From Mycolicibacterium tokaiense (GTDB lineage: Bacteria > Actinomycetota > Actinomycetes > Mycobacteriales > Mycobacteriaceae): 64,000 bases of DNA. The stretch is taken from NCBI RefSeq assembly GCF_010725885.1, contig NZ_AP022600.1, positions 3,720,001 through 3,784,000 of the forward strand, in the 5' to 3' direction. This document shows positions 36,370 through 44,254 of the stretch, one piece after another. Numbering within the stretch: the stretch's first letter is position 1; every line of letters starts with the position of its first letter. The notes under the pieces are model-generated. The model worked only from the letters and a program-made list of their open reading frames with translations. It ran no database searches and was not told where the DNA came from. Position numbers and translations under genes: made by a program.

Positions 36370-37755
36370 GTGTCCACTCTCGTCGAGGCGCTGCGGCAGC
36401 GCCTGCCGGCTGACCGGTTGATCATCGATCCGGACGTCACCGCGACCTATGCCCACGACGAGGCCGAGTGGGCGCCGCACGTGCCACCGGCGGCGGTGGT
36501 GCGTGCCCGGTCCGCCGAGGACGTCCAACAGGTGGTGTTGATCTGTCTGGATGCGGGCGTACCGGTGGTGACACGGGGTGCGGGTACCGGGCTCTCCGGT
36601 GGCGCCAACGCCGTCGACGGGTGTGTGGTGGTCTCGCTCGAGGCGATGGACGCGATCCTGCGTATCGACGAACTCGAGCGCTGCGCGGTGGTGCAGCCCG
36701 GCGTGGTCAACGACCATCTGCGTGCGGCGGCCGCGGAGAAGGGCCTGTGGTACCCGCCGGATCCGGCCAGCTCGCCGTGGTCGACCATCGGGGGCAATGT
36801 CGCCACCAATGCCGGCGGCCTGTGTTGCGTGAAGTACGGCGTCACAGCCGATTACGTGATGGGTATGCAGGTGGTCACCGGTTCCGGGGACATCGTGCGC
36901 CTCGGGCGCACCACCGCAAAGGGGGTGGCCGGCTACAGCCTGGCGGCACTGATGGTGGGCTCAGAGGGAACCCTGGGCATCATCACCGAGGTGACGGTGA
37001 AGCTGCGCCCGGCGCAGGGTCCCCAGCGCACGGTTGCCGGTTACTTCGACTCGGTGGTCGACGCCGGTCGCGCGGTGGAGAACGTCGCGGCCGCGGGTCT
37101 GACGCCGTCGGCGCTGGAACTGGTGGACCGGCAGTGTCTGCTGGCCGTCGATGCGTGGAAGAAGATGGGTCTGGCGGTGGACGCCAACGCGGTGCTGCTG
37201 GGGCGTGTAGACACCGCCGATCCAGCTGGCGAGCAGGAGGCTCATCTGATGCGCCGGTGCTTCGACTCCGCCGGCGCCTCGTGGTCGGCGGTGTCGACCG
37301 ATCAGGAGGAGGCCGAAGCGCTGTTCGCTGCCCGCAGATTGGCGTATCCGGCCATGGAACGGCTGGGCCCGGTGCTCACCGAGGACGTGTGTGTACCCAA
37401 GCGCCACGTCGCGGACATGCTCGCGCGGATCGAGAAGATCGGCGCGCGCCACGGGATCACCATCGCCAACGTCGCCCATGCCGGGGACGGCAACCTGCAT
37501 CCGCTGCTGATCACCGCGCAGGGGGACGAGGATGCCCGCCGGCGGGCGCAGGTGGCGTTCGCCGAGATCATCGACGCGGCATTGGAATTGGGTGGCACCG
37601 TCACCGGTGAGCACGGCGTGGGATTGCTGAAGATGGACGGCCTGGTCAAGGAGCTGGATCCCGTGGTGCTCGACATGCATCGAGCCGTCAAGCACGCACT
37701 GGACCCACACGGAATCCTCAACCCCGGCAAGGTCTTCGGTTCAGCCGGACGCTAA
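36370..37755 (+). CDS. FAD-linked 2-hydroxyacid oxidase/dehydrogenase (GlcD-like)
   Basis: The 461-residue protein has the PCMH-type FAD domain with VVTRGAGTGLSGGANAV and the pyrophosphate region STIGGNVATNAGGLCCVKYG, followed by GSEGTLGIITEVTVKL, and a C-terminal FAD-oxidase domain with VAHAGDGNLHPLL and GEHGVGLLKM. This set fits glycolate oxidase GlcD or D-lactate dehydrogenase. GTG 36370 is chosen. No GlcE/GlcF partners are adjacent, so a single-subunit D-2-hydroxyacid dehydrogenase is likely. Confidence 0.9.
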   Translation: MSTLVEALRQRLPADRLIIDPDVTATYAHDEAEWAPHVPPAAVVRARSAEDVQQVVLICLDAGVPVVTRGAGTGLSGGANAVDGCVVVSLEAMDAILRIDELERCAVVQPGVVNDHLRAAAAEKGLWYPPDPASSPWSTIGGNVATNAGGLCCVKYGVTADYVMGMQVVTGSGDIVRLGRTTAKGVAGYSLAALMVGSEGTLGIITEVTVKLRPAQGPQRTVAGYFDSVVDAGRAVENVAAAGLTPSALELVDRQCLLAVDAWKKMGLAVDANAVLLGRVDTADPAGEQEAHLMRRCFDSAGASWSAVSTDQEEAEALFAARRLAYPAMERLGPVLTEDVCVPKRHVADMLARIEKIGARHGITIANVAHAGDGNLHPLLITAQGDEDARRRAQVAFAEIIDAALELGGTVTGEHGVGLLKMDGLVKELDPVVLDMHRAVKHALDPHGILNPGKVFGSAGR

Positions 37756-38156
37756 CGCCGCCGGTTGTCGAGTGCCAGGGCGCCCGCGCCGGCGAATGCC
37801 AGGAACAGGAACGCGAAGCAGTACAGCACCGCGGCTTCGCCCCCGTTGTTCATCGGGATGATGCCACCCGACGGTACGTGCTGCAGGAAGAAGGCGACGG
37901 CCATGGTGCCGGAGGCGATGAAAGCCGCGATCCGGGTGAACAACCCGATGGTGATGAGGAGGCCGGTGACCAGTTCGATCACGCCGGCGTAGAAGTACGG
38001 CCACTGACCGATGGCGGCGGCCTGGCCACCCGGCCAGCCGATCAGATGGGCGCCGGCGTGGCAGAGGAACAGTACGCCGAAGACGATGCGGAACACGCCC
38101 AGCGCGGTGGGGGTGTAGGTGCTCAGGCGGTTGTCGAGACTGGTGGAGGTCGCCAT
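37752..38156 (-). CDS. DoxX-family membrane protein
   Basis: The 134-residue protein has four membrane helices and the DoxX pattern LGVFRIVFGVLFLCHAGAHLIGWPGG and VIELVTGLLITIGLFTRIAAFIASGTMAVAFF. The biochemical role is unknown; mycobacterial DoxX is linked to oxidative stress at the membrane. It is 3 bp downstream of a VOC gene, and both are probably controlled by the divergent MarR through the palindromes at 38689-38742. It overlaps the GlcD-like gene end by 4 bp, tail to tail. Confidence 0.87.
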   Translation of the reverse strand: MATSTSLDNRLSTYTPTALGVFRIVFGVLFLCHAGAHLIGWPGGQAAAIGQWPYFYAGVIELVTGLLITIGLFTRIAAFIASGTMAVAFFLQHVPSGGIIPMNNGGEAAVLYCFAFLFLAFAGAGALALDNRRR

Positions 38157-38159
38157 GGG

Positions 38160-38675
38160 TCAGTTCTCCTTGGGTGAGGGGGTGATGAGGTCGCCGGCGG
38201 TGCGGATGCCTGACCAGCGTGCGGATTCCGCTGCCAGGTCCAGCCTTTCGACCACCGAGGAACTCTCGTATTCTCCCCAGGCGTGTCGTGGCAGCATCCA
38301 CATGATTTCGAACTGGTTGCCATCGGGATCGGCTCCGTAGACGCTCTTGGTGGCGCCGTGGCTCGATTCGCCGGTGTAGGCGCCGGAATCCCGAAGGATC
38401 CGGCGGATCTCGATCAACTCGTCGACGGTGTCGAGTTGCCAAGCCAGGTGGTACAGGCCGACCGACCCGCGGGGCGGGGTGGTCGCTCCCGGAATCTCGA
38501 ACACTCCGAGGTCGTGATGGTTGCCCGACCGGGGTAGGCGCAGAAAGGCCGCGCCCATCTGCGTTTCCCGGCTGACGGTCTGCATGCCCAACACTTCCGT
38601 GTAGAACTCGACCGAGCGGTCGACGTCGGCGACGAACAGCACGGCATGGTTCAGGCGGACAGGTGAGACGGACAT
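38160..38675 (-). CDS. VOC-family (glyoxalase/extradiol dioxygenase fold) protein
   Basis: The 171-residue protein shows the VOC pattern: LNHAVLFVADVDRSVEFYTEVLGM with a metal-ligand His, LYHLAWQLD with a second His, and GADPDGNQFEIMW with the C-terminal Glu ligand. This matches CatE-type 2,3-dihydroxybiphenyl/catechol dioxygenase-like members. ATG 38675 lies 13 bp from a 20-bp palindrome. With DoxX and the divergent MarR it looks like a redox- or aromatic-responsive unit. Confidence 0.87.
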   Translation of the reverse strand: MSVSPVRLNHAVLFVADVDRSVEFYTEVLGMQTVSRETQMGAAFLRLPRSGNHHDLGVFEIPGATTPPRGSVGLYHLAWQLDTVDELIEIRRILRDSGAYTGESSHGATKSVYGADPDGNQFEIMWMLPRHAWGEYESSSVVERLDLAAESARWSGIRTAGDLITPSPKEN

Positions 38676-38688
38676 GACAGCTCCCGAT

Positions 38689-38742
38689 ATTGTTGTAGCT
38701 ACAACAATCGGAAATCTAGCAGAATATTGTTGTAGCTACAAC
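38689..38742. promoter_or_regulatory. Two palindromic MarR operators
   Basis: A perfect 20-bp palindrome with half-site ATTGTTGTAG occupies 38689-38708. A second copy with a 14-bp perfect core (GTTGTAGCTACAAC) occupies 38729-38742. Their centres are 37 bp apart. One adjoins the VOC start and the other the MarR start, so one regulator can cover both promoters. Confidence 0.85.
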
Positions 38743-38761
38743 CTCATGCCACACTGGAGGC

Positions 38762-39250
38762 GTGAATGCAGGACTGACCCGGGACGAGCTGGCGGCATGG
38801 GTCCGGCTGGCGTCGGTCCTCGAATTGCTCCCCGGTGTGCTGGACTCCCAGCTGCGTTCCGATGCCGAGCTGCTGCACTTCGAGTACCAGGTGCTGTCGG
38901 TGTTGTCGGAGGCTCCCAAGCGCACCATGCGGATGAGTGCCCTGGCTGCCTACACCAACGCGACACCCCCGCGGTTGTCCCATGTGGTGACACGTCTGCA
39001 GGGCCGCGGCTTCATCGAGCGATTCGCCTGTACCGAGGATGCCCGGGCCACGAATGCACGGCTGACTGCCGCCGGTTGGCGCAAGGTGCGCGACGCCGCG
39101 CCGGGGCATTCGGCCCTCGTGCGTGAGCTGGTGATCGACGCGCTGACGCCGCAGCAGGTGACTCAGCTCGCCGCGATCGGCGAAGCGATCCTGGGCCGCC
39201 TCGATCCGGACGGGGCAAAAACAAGCACCTACCACCGTTACGACGGCTGA
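38762..39250 (+). CDS. MarR-family regulator
   Basis: The 162-residue protein has the MarR winged helix: FEYQVLSVLSEAPKRTMRMSALAAYTNATPPRLSHVVTRLQGRGFIERFACTEDARATNARLT spans helices 2-5 and the wing, with the DxR-type wing motif EDARATN. It likely binds the two palindromes in its own promoter region and responds to a small aromatic or redox signal. GGAGG lies only 1 bp before GTG 38762, too close to be an ideal ribosome-binding site, so the exact start is uncertain. Confidence 0.9.
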   Translation: MNAGLTRDELAAWVRLASVLELLPGVLDSQLRSDAELLHFEYQVLSVLSEAPKRTMRMSALAAYTNATPPRLSHVVTRLQGRGFIERFACTEDARATNARLTAAGWRKVRDAAPGHSALVRELVIDALTPQQVTQLAAIGEAILGRLDPDGAKTSTYHRYDG

Positions 39251-39355
39251 CCTCACCGTTCTGGCAGGTGGCCCACAGCTGATCTCCAGGTGGCCGCCGG
39301 TGCAGAGTGTGTAACTTCAGCATCTCGCAGGTATCGACATGTGAGGGGGCCGATT

Positions 39356-39706
39356 GTGTTGCTCAGTACCCGTGTGGCCGTAGCGGGCGTGATCGCGGCG
39401 CCGCTGCTGCTGGCCGCACCCGCCCTGGCCGCACCGCCACAGAATTGCTCGACCGCCGATCTGGCGGGTGTGGCGTCGGGGGTGTCGGCGGCGACGTCGG
39501 CCTACCTGTTCACCCACCCGGCCGTCAACGACTTCTTCACCAGCCTGCAAGGTGAGGCGCCAGAGGCGATGCAGCCCAAGGTCGACGAGTACTTCGCCGC
39601 CAATCCCCAGGTGGGAGCTGAGCTCAAGAACATTCGTAAACCGTTGCAGGACATCCGTCTCCGATGTGGTGACACCGACGGCGACGGTGACGTCGATATC
39701 CTGTAG
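39356..39706 (+). CDS. Secreted haemophore-like protein (MHB family)
   Basis: The 116-residue protein has a signal peptide ending near APALAAPP (residues about 15-25) and a small helical mature domain with two Cys, NCSTADL early and RLRCGDTDG late, and the pattern FTHPAVNDFFTSL and PQVGAELKNIRKPLQDIR seen in mycobacterial haem-binding proteins of the Rv0203 type. The C-terminus is Asp-rich (DTDGDGDVDIL). GTG 39356 has GAGGGGG 6 bp upstream. Haem binding is inferred from family only. Confidence 0.78.
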   Translation: MLLSTRVAVAGVIAAPLLLAAPALAAPPQNCSTADLAGVASGVSAATSAYLFTHPAVNDFFTSLQGEAPEAMQPKVDEYFAANPQVGAELKNIRKPLQDIRLRCGDTDGDGDVDIL

Positions 39707-39709
39707 ACG

Positions 39710-40072
39710 TCACTGTCCGTACGCGGAACCGTTGATGGTGCGCACCGTTTCGTGCGGATCGTCGACAGTGATCACCACGCGATCGAAGCGCTCCTCGGGT
39801 GAGAGGGTGATGACCACCGCGCGTTCGTAACCCGAGATGTTCCAGAACTGCTTGGTGCCGCCATGGTGAAAGGTCCCGGACAGCTTTCCGGGGAGGCCGA
39901 GTCCCGGCCCGCGCCAGCCCTTGGGCTCATCCCGCATTCCTGGATCGTGCGTCGCGCCCCGGACGGATTCGAGGGGAAAGCGCAGGCGGCGCGTGAAGGA
40001 CCAGAACTTGTCCAGGCCCACCGGCTCGATCACCAGGTGGCGGTCGGTCACGGTGACACGATTATTGGTCAT
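39710..40072 (-). CDS. Hypothetical protein, PH-like beta domain
   Basis: The 120-residue protein is beta-rich. RHLVIEPVGLDKFWSFTRRLRFPLESVRGATHDP, KLSGTFHHGGTKQFWNISGYERAVVITLSPEERFDRVVITVDDP resembles small bacterial PH-like or DUF proteins that follow TetR genes in actinobacteria. No catalytic motif is seen. Its ATG overlaps the end of the TetR gene by 11 bp, so the two are co-transcribed. Confidence 0.7.
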   Translation of the reverse strand: MTNNRVTVTDRHLVIEPVGLDKFWSFTRRLRFPLESVRGATHDPGMRDEPKGWRGPGLGLPGKLSGTFHHGGTKQFWNISGYERAVVITLSPEERFDRVVITVDDPHETVRTINGSAYGQ

Positions 40073-40466
40073 GGGTGGTCCTCTCACGTCGGAGTCCGCC
40101 GCGGGCCAGCAGGCGCAGGCCCAGCTGTCGTTCATCGATCCCGTTCCCCTCGAGGAGGGCCGAGATCCGTTGGCGGACATGGATATCGGAAGGGGCGAGC
40201 TCCAGCAGGGCCACCAGGATGAGGTCCAGGCGCCGCTCAGGGTCGGTCGCCGGTGCGGTGACGGTCTCGAGCACCCGCATGAACAGTCCGTGCTTGCTGC
40301 CGAACGTGCCATACAAGCTGCCACGATGGATTCCCGTCGCGCGCACCAGGTGATCGATGGAGGTCGCGGCGTAACCCTGTTGTCGGAACACCTCCGCCGC
40401 AGCGGCGAGGGCGCTGTCTTCGTCGAACTCTCTCGGTCGCCCCACGGTTTGAGAATAGTCGTTCAA
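40062..40466 (-). CDS. Short TetR-family regulator
   Basis: The protein has a clear TetR DNA-binding domain (GRPREFDEDSALAAAAEVFRQQGYAATSIDHLVRATGIHRGSLYGTFGSKHGLF, residues 9-62), but only 134 residues in all. The ligand domain is about 70 residues, against about 130 normally. It either lost the last helices or dimerises differently. The start is TTG 40466 inside the palindrome at 40459-40472. It is coupled to the PH-like gene. Confidence 0.82.
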   Translation of the reverse strand: MNDYSQTVGRPREFDEDSALAAAAEVFRQQGYAATSIDHLVRATGIHRGSLYGTFGSKHGLFMRVLETVTAPATDPERRLDLILVALLELAPSDIHVRQRISALLEGNGIDERQLGLRLLARGGLRRERTTHDQ

Positions 40467-40472
40467 GAACGA
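40459..40472. promoter_or_regulatory. Candidate TetR operator overlapping its own start
   Basis: TCGTTCAAGAACGA is a perfect 14-bp palindrome spanning the TTG start of the short TetR gene, well placed for autorepression. Confidence 0.55.
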
Positions 40473-40536
40473 TCGGTCAAAAAATTCGAGTCGGGTCGCG
40501 GCTGAGCCCGCGCGGCAGACTGCCGACCGGTGTTGA

Positions 40537-40947
40537 ATGAATGCGATGACCGAACACGATGACTTCGAAGTCCTCTACACGCGTTATCTAGACGCCTGCA
40601 ACGCTCATGACGTCGATGCCATGATGGAGTTTTATGCCCCCGGCATCACGGTCAATGACGTGGTGATGCCGCCCGAGGCGGTGGCCGAGCAGTTTCCGCC
40701 GCTGTTCACCGCGTTTCCCGACTGGCGTTGGGGCATCCGCCATGTGTGGACCGGAGCGGACACCATCGCCCTGCATTTCACAGTCACGGGTACCCATCGC
40801 GGAACCTTCCTCGGTGTTCCCGCCACCGGGCGCACAGTAAGCGCGGCCGAGTTCACCGTCTACCGGATCCACGACGGCGCCTTCACCGCAGTGTGGGATC
40901 TCATGGACACCGCCGCCCTGCTCGATCAGATCCGCGGCACGGCCTGA
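40537..40947 (+). CDS. SnoaL-like (NTF2-fold) protein
   Basis: The 136-residue protein has the SnoaL/ester-cyclase pattern: LYTRYLDACNAHDVDAMMEFYAPGITV, an internal AFPDWRWGIRHVW, FTVTGTHRGTFLGVPATGRTVSAAEFTVYRIHDGAFTAVWDLMD. The NTF2 fold forms a pocket for small molecules; members are isomerases, cyclases or unknown. It is divergent from the short TetR gene and may be its target. ATG 40546 is an alternative start. Confidence 0.83.
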   Translation: MNAMTEHDDFEVLYTRYLDACNAHDVDAMMEFYAPGITVNDVVMPPEAVAEQFPPLFTAFPDWRWGIRHVWTGADTIALHFTVTGTHRGTFLGVPATGRTVSAAEFTVYRIHDGAFTAVWDLMDTAALLDQIRGTA

Positions 40948-41952
40948 CTACGGCGAGAGCAGGTCGTCCTCGGCGACGAACTTCGCGGAATCGGTGTCCA
41001 GCCAGCGCCGCCACGGGGTCCCGCCGGCATCGATCGCTTCCTCGATCGCGAAAACCACGGCCGGTGGCAACGGCGTCGGCGAAACCACCGGCAACATCAG
41101 GCTGACCAGCACGGCCTTGTCCCCGGCGAAGCGTTCGGCGCGGGTGTGCTGGGTGCTGCCATTGGTGTACACCCGCAGGGTCGCGTCACCGAGTCCGCCG
41201 CCGGAGAATTGGCGCACCGCACCGAAGTCGGGCTGGAACTCGGCGGCGAGACAGGGATCGGGCAGGCCCAGGTGGCCCTGGCCGTACTGCGGTTCCCAGC
41301 TACCGTCGATGGCCATCCGGGCCGGCGGCTGCGGTACCGCGGACAGCTGTGCGGTGAGTCGGTCGGCGAGATCGGCGACGGCGCTGCCGTCCACCGACCA
41401 CACCCGCAGTGGGTGGGCGATCTCGCGCCGGCAGGCCGCCAGGAACGCCTGGAAGCTCTGCGCCACCACTCGGAATCCGTCGCCGGCGAACAGTGCGTCG
41501 TCATCGACGAGCATGACCGCGGGTTCGCTGCTGCTGCCACGATAGTCCAGCACCAGGTACTTGCTGCTGCCGTAACTCGCGACCACCCACAGCCGATCGG
41601 CGTCGGACCCCAGGGCGTGCCGGTAGCTCGCGGCGGCCTCGCCGAAGTCGATACCATCGGACACCTCGCCGAGCGTGGTGCCGGCCCCGACCAGCGGCGA
41701 CCAGTGATTTCCGAAGTAGGCGTGCAGCGACACCGGTCCCCGCGGCTCGACCAGCGCGTTCAGCCAGTCGGAGACGCCGCCGTTGCGCTGCCGGTACAGC
41801 GCCGCCAACGGCTCGGGCAGGTGCACTCCGTGCTGAGCCTCCCACTGCGCGATGTCCGCAGCACCGACGGCCGACGTCACCCGGGTGCGCAGCTGGTAGA
41901 GGTCGTCGCGCCAGAACGCGTCAACCGATGGCAGCGGCAGCAGATACGGCAT
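40948..41952 (-). CDS. SMI1/KNR4 (SUKH)-like protein
   Basis: The 334-residue protein has a SUKH-like N-terminal half: DIAQWEAQHGVHLPEPLAALYRQRNGGVSDW is the diagnostic opening, followed by DRLWVVASYGSSKYLVLDYRG. The second half is less conserved and ends in an SMI1-associated-like region (LVSLMLPVVSPTPLPPAVVFAIEEAIDAGG). SUKH domains are often immunity proteins against secreted nuclease toxins, but no toxin gene is beside it and many are housekeeping. Its stop directly abuts the SnoaL-like gene. Confidence 0.7.
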   Translation of the reverse strand: MPYLLPLPSVDAFWRDDLYQLRTRVTSAVGAADIAQWEAQHGVHLPEPLAALYRQRNGGVSDWLNALVEPRGPVSLHAYFGNHWSPLVGAGTTLGEVSDGIDFGEAAASYRHALGSDADRLWVVASYGSSKYLVLDYRGSSSEPAVMLVDDDALFAGDGFRVVAQSFQAFLAACRREIAHPLRVWSVDGSAVADLADRLTAQLSAVPQPPARMAIDGSWEPQYGQGHLGLPDPCLAAEFQPDFGAVRQFSGGGLGDATLRVYTNGSTQHTRAERFAGDKAVLVSLMLPVVSPTPLPPAVVFAIEEAIDAGGTPWRRWLDTDSAKFVAEDDLLSP

Positions 41953-41977
41953 GCCGAGATTGTTGCACCGCCGTCAC

Positions 41978-42724
41978 TCAGGCGTTGAACCCGCCGTCCA
42001 CGGTCCAGGTGGCGCCGGTGACGTATCCCGTTTCCGGTAGCGCCAGATACGCGACGACGCTGGCAATTTCGTCGGGCTGCCCGTACCGCCCGAGGGCGGT
42101 GGCTGCCCGGTTGCCTTGGGCGAGCTCGCCCTCGTTGTCGGGGTTCATGTCGGTGTCGGTGGGTCCGACGGCGATGTTGTTGGCCGTGATGCCGCGCGGT
42201 CCGAGATCGCGAGCCATACCGCGGGTCAGGCCGGCCACCGCCGACTTGGTCATGGCGTAGACCGCCAGACCCGCCACCGGGATCCGGTCGCCGTTCACAC
42301 TGCCGATGGTGATGATCCGGCCGTTGGTGGTGAAGTGGGGGACCGCGGCCTGGCTGGCCACGAACACCCCGCGCACATTGACCGCGACCAGCCGGTCGAA
42401 CTCCTCGAGCGGGAAGGAGTCGACGGTTCCGAACGCGCCGACGCCGGCGTTGTTCACCAGGATGTCGAGTCCGCCCAGTGCAGTTGCGGCAGCCTCGACA
42501 GCGCCCCTGATTGCTTCGGGGTCAGCGCTGTCTGCCTGCAGCGCAACGACGGTCGGGCCGTGCTGGGACAGCTCGGCAGCCAGATCGTCTGCCCGCTGCG
42601 CCGAGGACTGGTAGGTGAATGCGACGTCGGCGCCGTCGGCGACCAGCCGCCGGACGATCGCGGCGCCGATACCGCGGGAACCGCCGGTGACGAGGGCGCG
42701 GCGGCCGGACAAGGGAAGGCTCAT
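41978..42724 (-). CDS. Short-chain dehydrogenase/reductase
   Basis: The 248-residue SDR has TGGSRGIGAAI, NNAGVGAFG, a Ser in TIGSVNGD, and YAMTK with catalytic Tyr and Lys; the C-terminus is ATWTVDGGFNA. ATG 42724 has AGGAGT upstream. It is 31 bp after another SDR of exactly the same length, forming an operon divergent from a TetR gene. The substrate is unknown. Confidence 0.9.
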   Translation of the reverse strand: MSLPLSGRRALVTGGSRGIGAAIVRRLVADGADVAFTYQSSAQRADDLAAELSQHGPTVVALQADSADPEAIRGAVEAAATALGGLDILVNNAGVGAFGTVDSFPLEEFDRLVAVNVRGVFVASQAAVPHFTTNGRIITIGSVNGDRIPVAGLAVYAMTKSAVAGLTRGMARDLGPRGITANNIAVGPTDTDMNPDNEGELAQGNRAATALGRYGQPDEIASVVAYLALPETGYVTGATWTVDGGFNA

Positions 42725-42755
42725 GGTGTGACTCCTGTCGTTGAAGAGGTGGCAG

Positions 42756-43502
42756 TCAGAACTGGAGTTCGCCGCCGTCGATGTAGAGGTTGGTGCCGTA
42801 GATGAAGCTGGCCTCATCGGAGGCCAGGAAAGCCACTGCGGATGCTACTTCCTCGGGCGTGCCGAGTCTGCCGATCGGAACCTGCTTGGCGGAATCGGTT
42901 TTGAAAGCAACCGCCGCTTCCGCGCCGATGATCCGCTCCAGCGCCGGGGTGTCGATGGCGCCCGGTGACACGGTGTTGACCCGGATGCCGCTGTCTTTGA
43001 GTTCGTTGGCCCAGGTCTGCGCCAGAGACCGGACCGCCGCCTTGGACGCCGAGTACAGCCCGAAGTTCTCCAGTCCGTCGGTGGCCCGCACCGAAGCGTT
43101 CACCACCACGGCTGCGCGAGTATTGAACAGCGGCAACGCTTTCTGGATGGTGAGCCATGTACCGCGGACGTTGACGTTGAGGTTTCTTTCGTAGTCGTCC
43201 TCGGTGGCCTGCGCCAAGGGGGCGAAGGTGGCGTTACCCGCGTTGGCGAACAGCACGTCGAGCCCGCGCCCACGCTCCCGGACTGCGGCGTACAGCCGAT
43301 CCAGATCAGCAGACTCGGCGATGTCGCCCACGATCGGTGTGGCCGACGGGCCCAGTGCGGCCGCGGCGTTCTCCAACTCGGGCCGTCGCCGGCCAGTGAT
43401 GAAGACGTGAGCACCTTCGTCGACGAATCGTCGTGCGGTGGCGAGCCCGATGCCGGTGCTGGCGCCGGTGACCACCGCGGTCTTGCCTTCGAATGCTCCC
43501 AT
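42756..43502 (-). CDS. Short-chain dehydrogenase/reductase
   Basis: The 248-residue SDR has TGASTGIGLAT, the NADP-favouring TGRRRPELE, FANAGNATF in place of NNAG, Ser in NASVRATD, and YSASK. It is the first gene of the two-SDR operon and is divergent from a TetR gene, with two TCGGTACA-type sites in the 140-bp gap. Members of this type act as quinone or keto reductases. Confidence 0.9.
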   Translation of the reverse strand: MGAFEGKTAVVTGASTGIGLATARRFVDEGAHVFITGRRRPELENAAAALGPSATPIVGDIAESADLDRLYAAVRERGRGLDVLFANAGNATFAPLAQATEDDYERNLNVNVRGTWLTIQKALPLFNTRAAVVVNASVRATDGLENFGLYSASKAAVRSLAQTWANELKDSGIRVNTVSPGAIDTPALERIIGAEAAVAFKTDSAKQVPIGRLGTPEEVASAVAFLASDEASFIYGTNLYIDGGELQF

Positions 43503-43524
43503 TGAAGATCTCCACCCTTTGAGT

Positions 43525-43573
43525 ATCGGTCGGTACAAAAAGGACCGTAACAGTTGTGAATCGATCGGTACAG
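43525..43573. promoter_or_regulatory. Repeated TetR sites between SDR operon and TetR gene
   Basis: ATCGGTCGGTACAAA at 43525-43539 and ATCGATCGGTACAGA at 43560-43574 are direct copies about 35 bp apart. Both carry the imperfect GTACCGA-type palindrome common for TetR/AcrR repressors. Confidence 0.6.
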
Positions 43574-43642
43574 AAACCCGGGGGTGGTTCACTCAGGGCG
43601 AATTCTGTACCGCGCGGTGCGCGAGAGTAGGATGACGTTCCC

Positions 43643-44251
43643 ATGACTGTGCAGGACGGCGTGCCACGCGGGCGTCCCAGGAGCTTCGACATGAACGAAG
43701 CCTTGGAGCGCGCCATGGTGGTGTTCTGGGAACGTGGCTATGACGGGGCCACGCTCTGTGATCTCACTGACGCCATGGGCATCACCCGCACCAGCATGTA
43801 TGCCGCTTTCGGGAACAAAGAGGAGCTCTTCCTCAAGGCGCTGCACCGCTATCTGGAGGGTCCGGCAGGATACTTCGCAGCTGCGCTGGAGCAGCCGACA
43901 GCGCGCGGGGTGGCGCAGGCCTTCCTCGCGGGTTCGGTGCAGACCACCACCCGCAGCAACACCCCGGCCGGATGCCTCACGGTGCAGGGGGCGCTGGCGG
44001 CGGGCGACGCGGGCGCGCACGCTCGTGACACCCTGACTGCGTGTCGCGAGCAGACCTGGGCGGCCCTGCGGAACCGCTTTCGGCGGGCCATCAGGGAAGG
44101 CGACCTGCCGCGGGATTCGGACCCGGGGCTGCTGGCGCGCTACCTGCTCACCGTGGGCAACGGCATCGCCGTCCAGGCCGCGGGTGGTGTCGGCCGCAAG
44201 GCCCTCCAGGCAGTGGCCGACGGTGCCCTGCGGCAGTGGCCGCCCTGCTGA
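43643..44251 (+). CDS. TetR-family regulator
   Basis: The 202-residue protein has a TetR N-terminus (GRPRSFDMNEALERAMVVFWERGYDGATLCDLTDAMGITRTSMYAAFGNKEELF) and a C-terminal domain with TPAGCLTVQGAL, typical of the AcrR/YxaF-type subgroup that controls SDR or quinone reductase genes. ATG 43643 is chosen. It likely represses the divergent two-SDR operon. Confidence 0.9.
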   Translation: MTVQDGVPRGRPRSFDMNEALERAMVVFWERGYDGATLCDLTDAMGITRTSMYAAFGNKEELFLKALHRYLEGPAGYFAAALEQPTARGVAQAFLAGSVQTTTRSNTPAGCLTVQGALAAGDAGAHARDTLTACREQTWAALRNRFRRAIREGDLPRDSDPGLLARYLLTVGNGIAVQAAGGVGRKALQAVADGALRQWPPC

Positions 44252-44254
44252 AGC

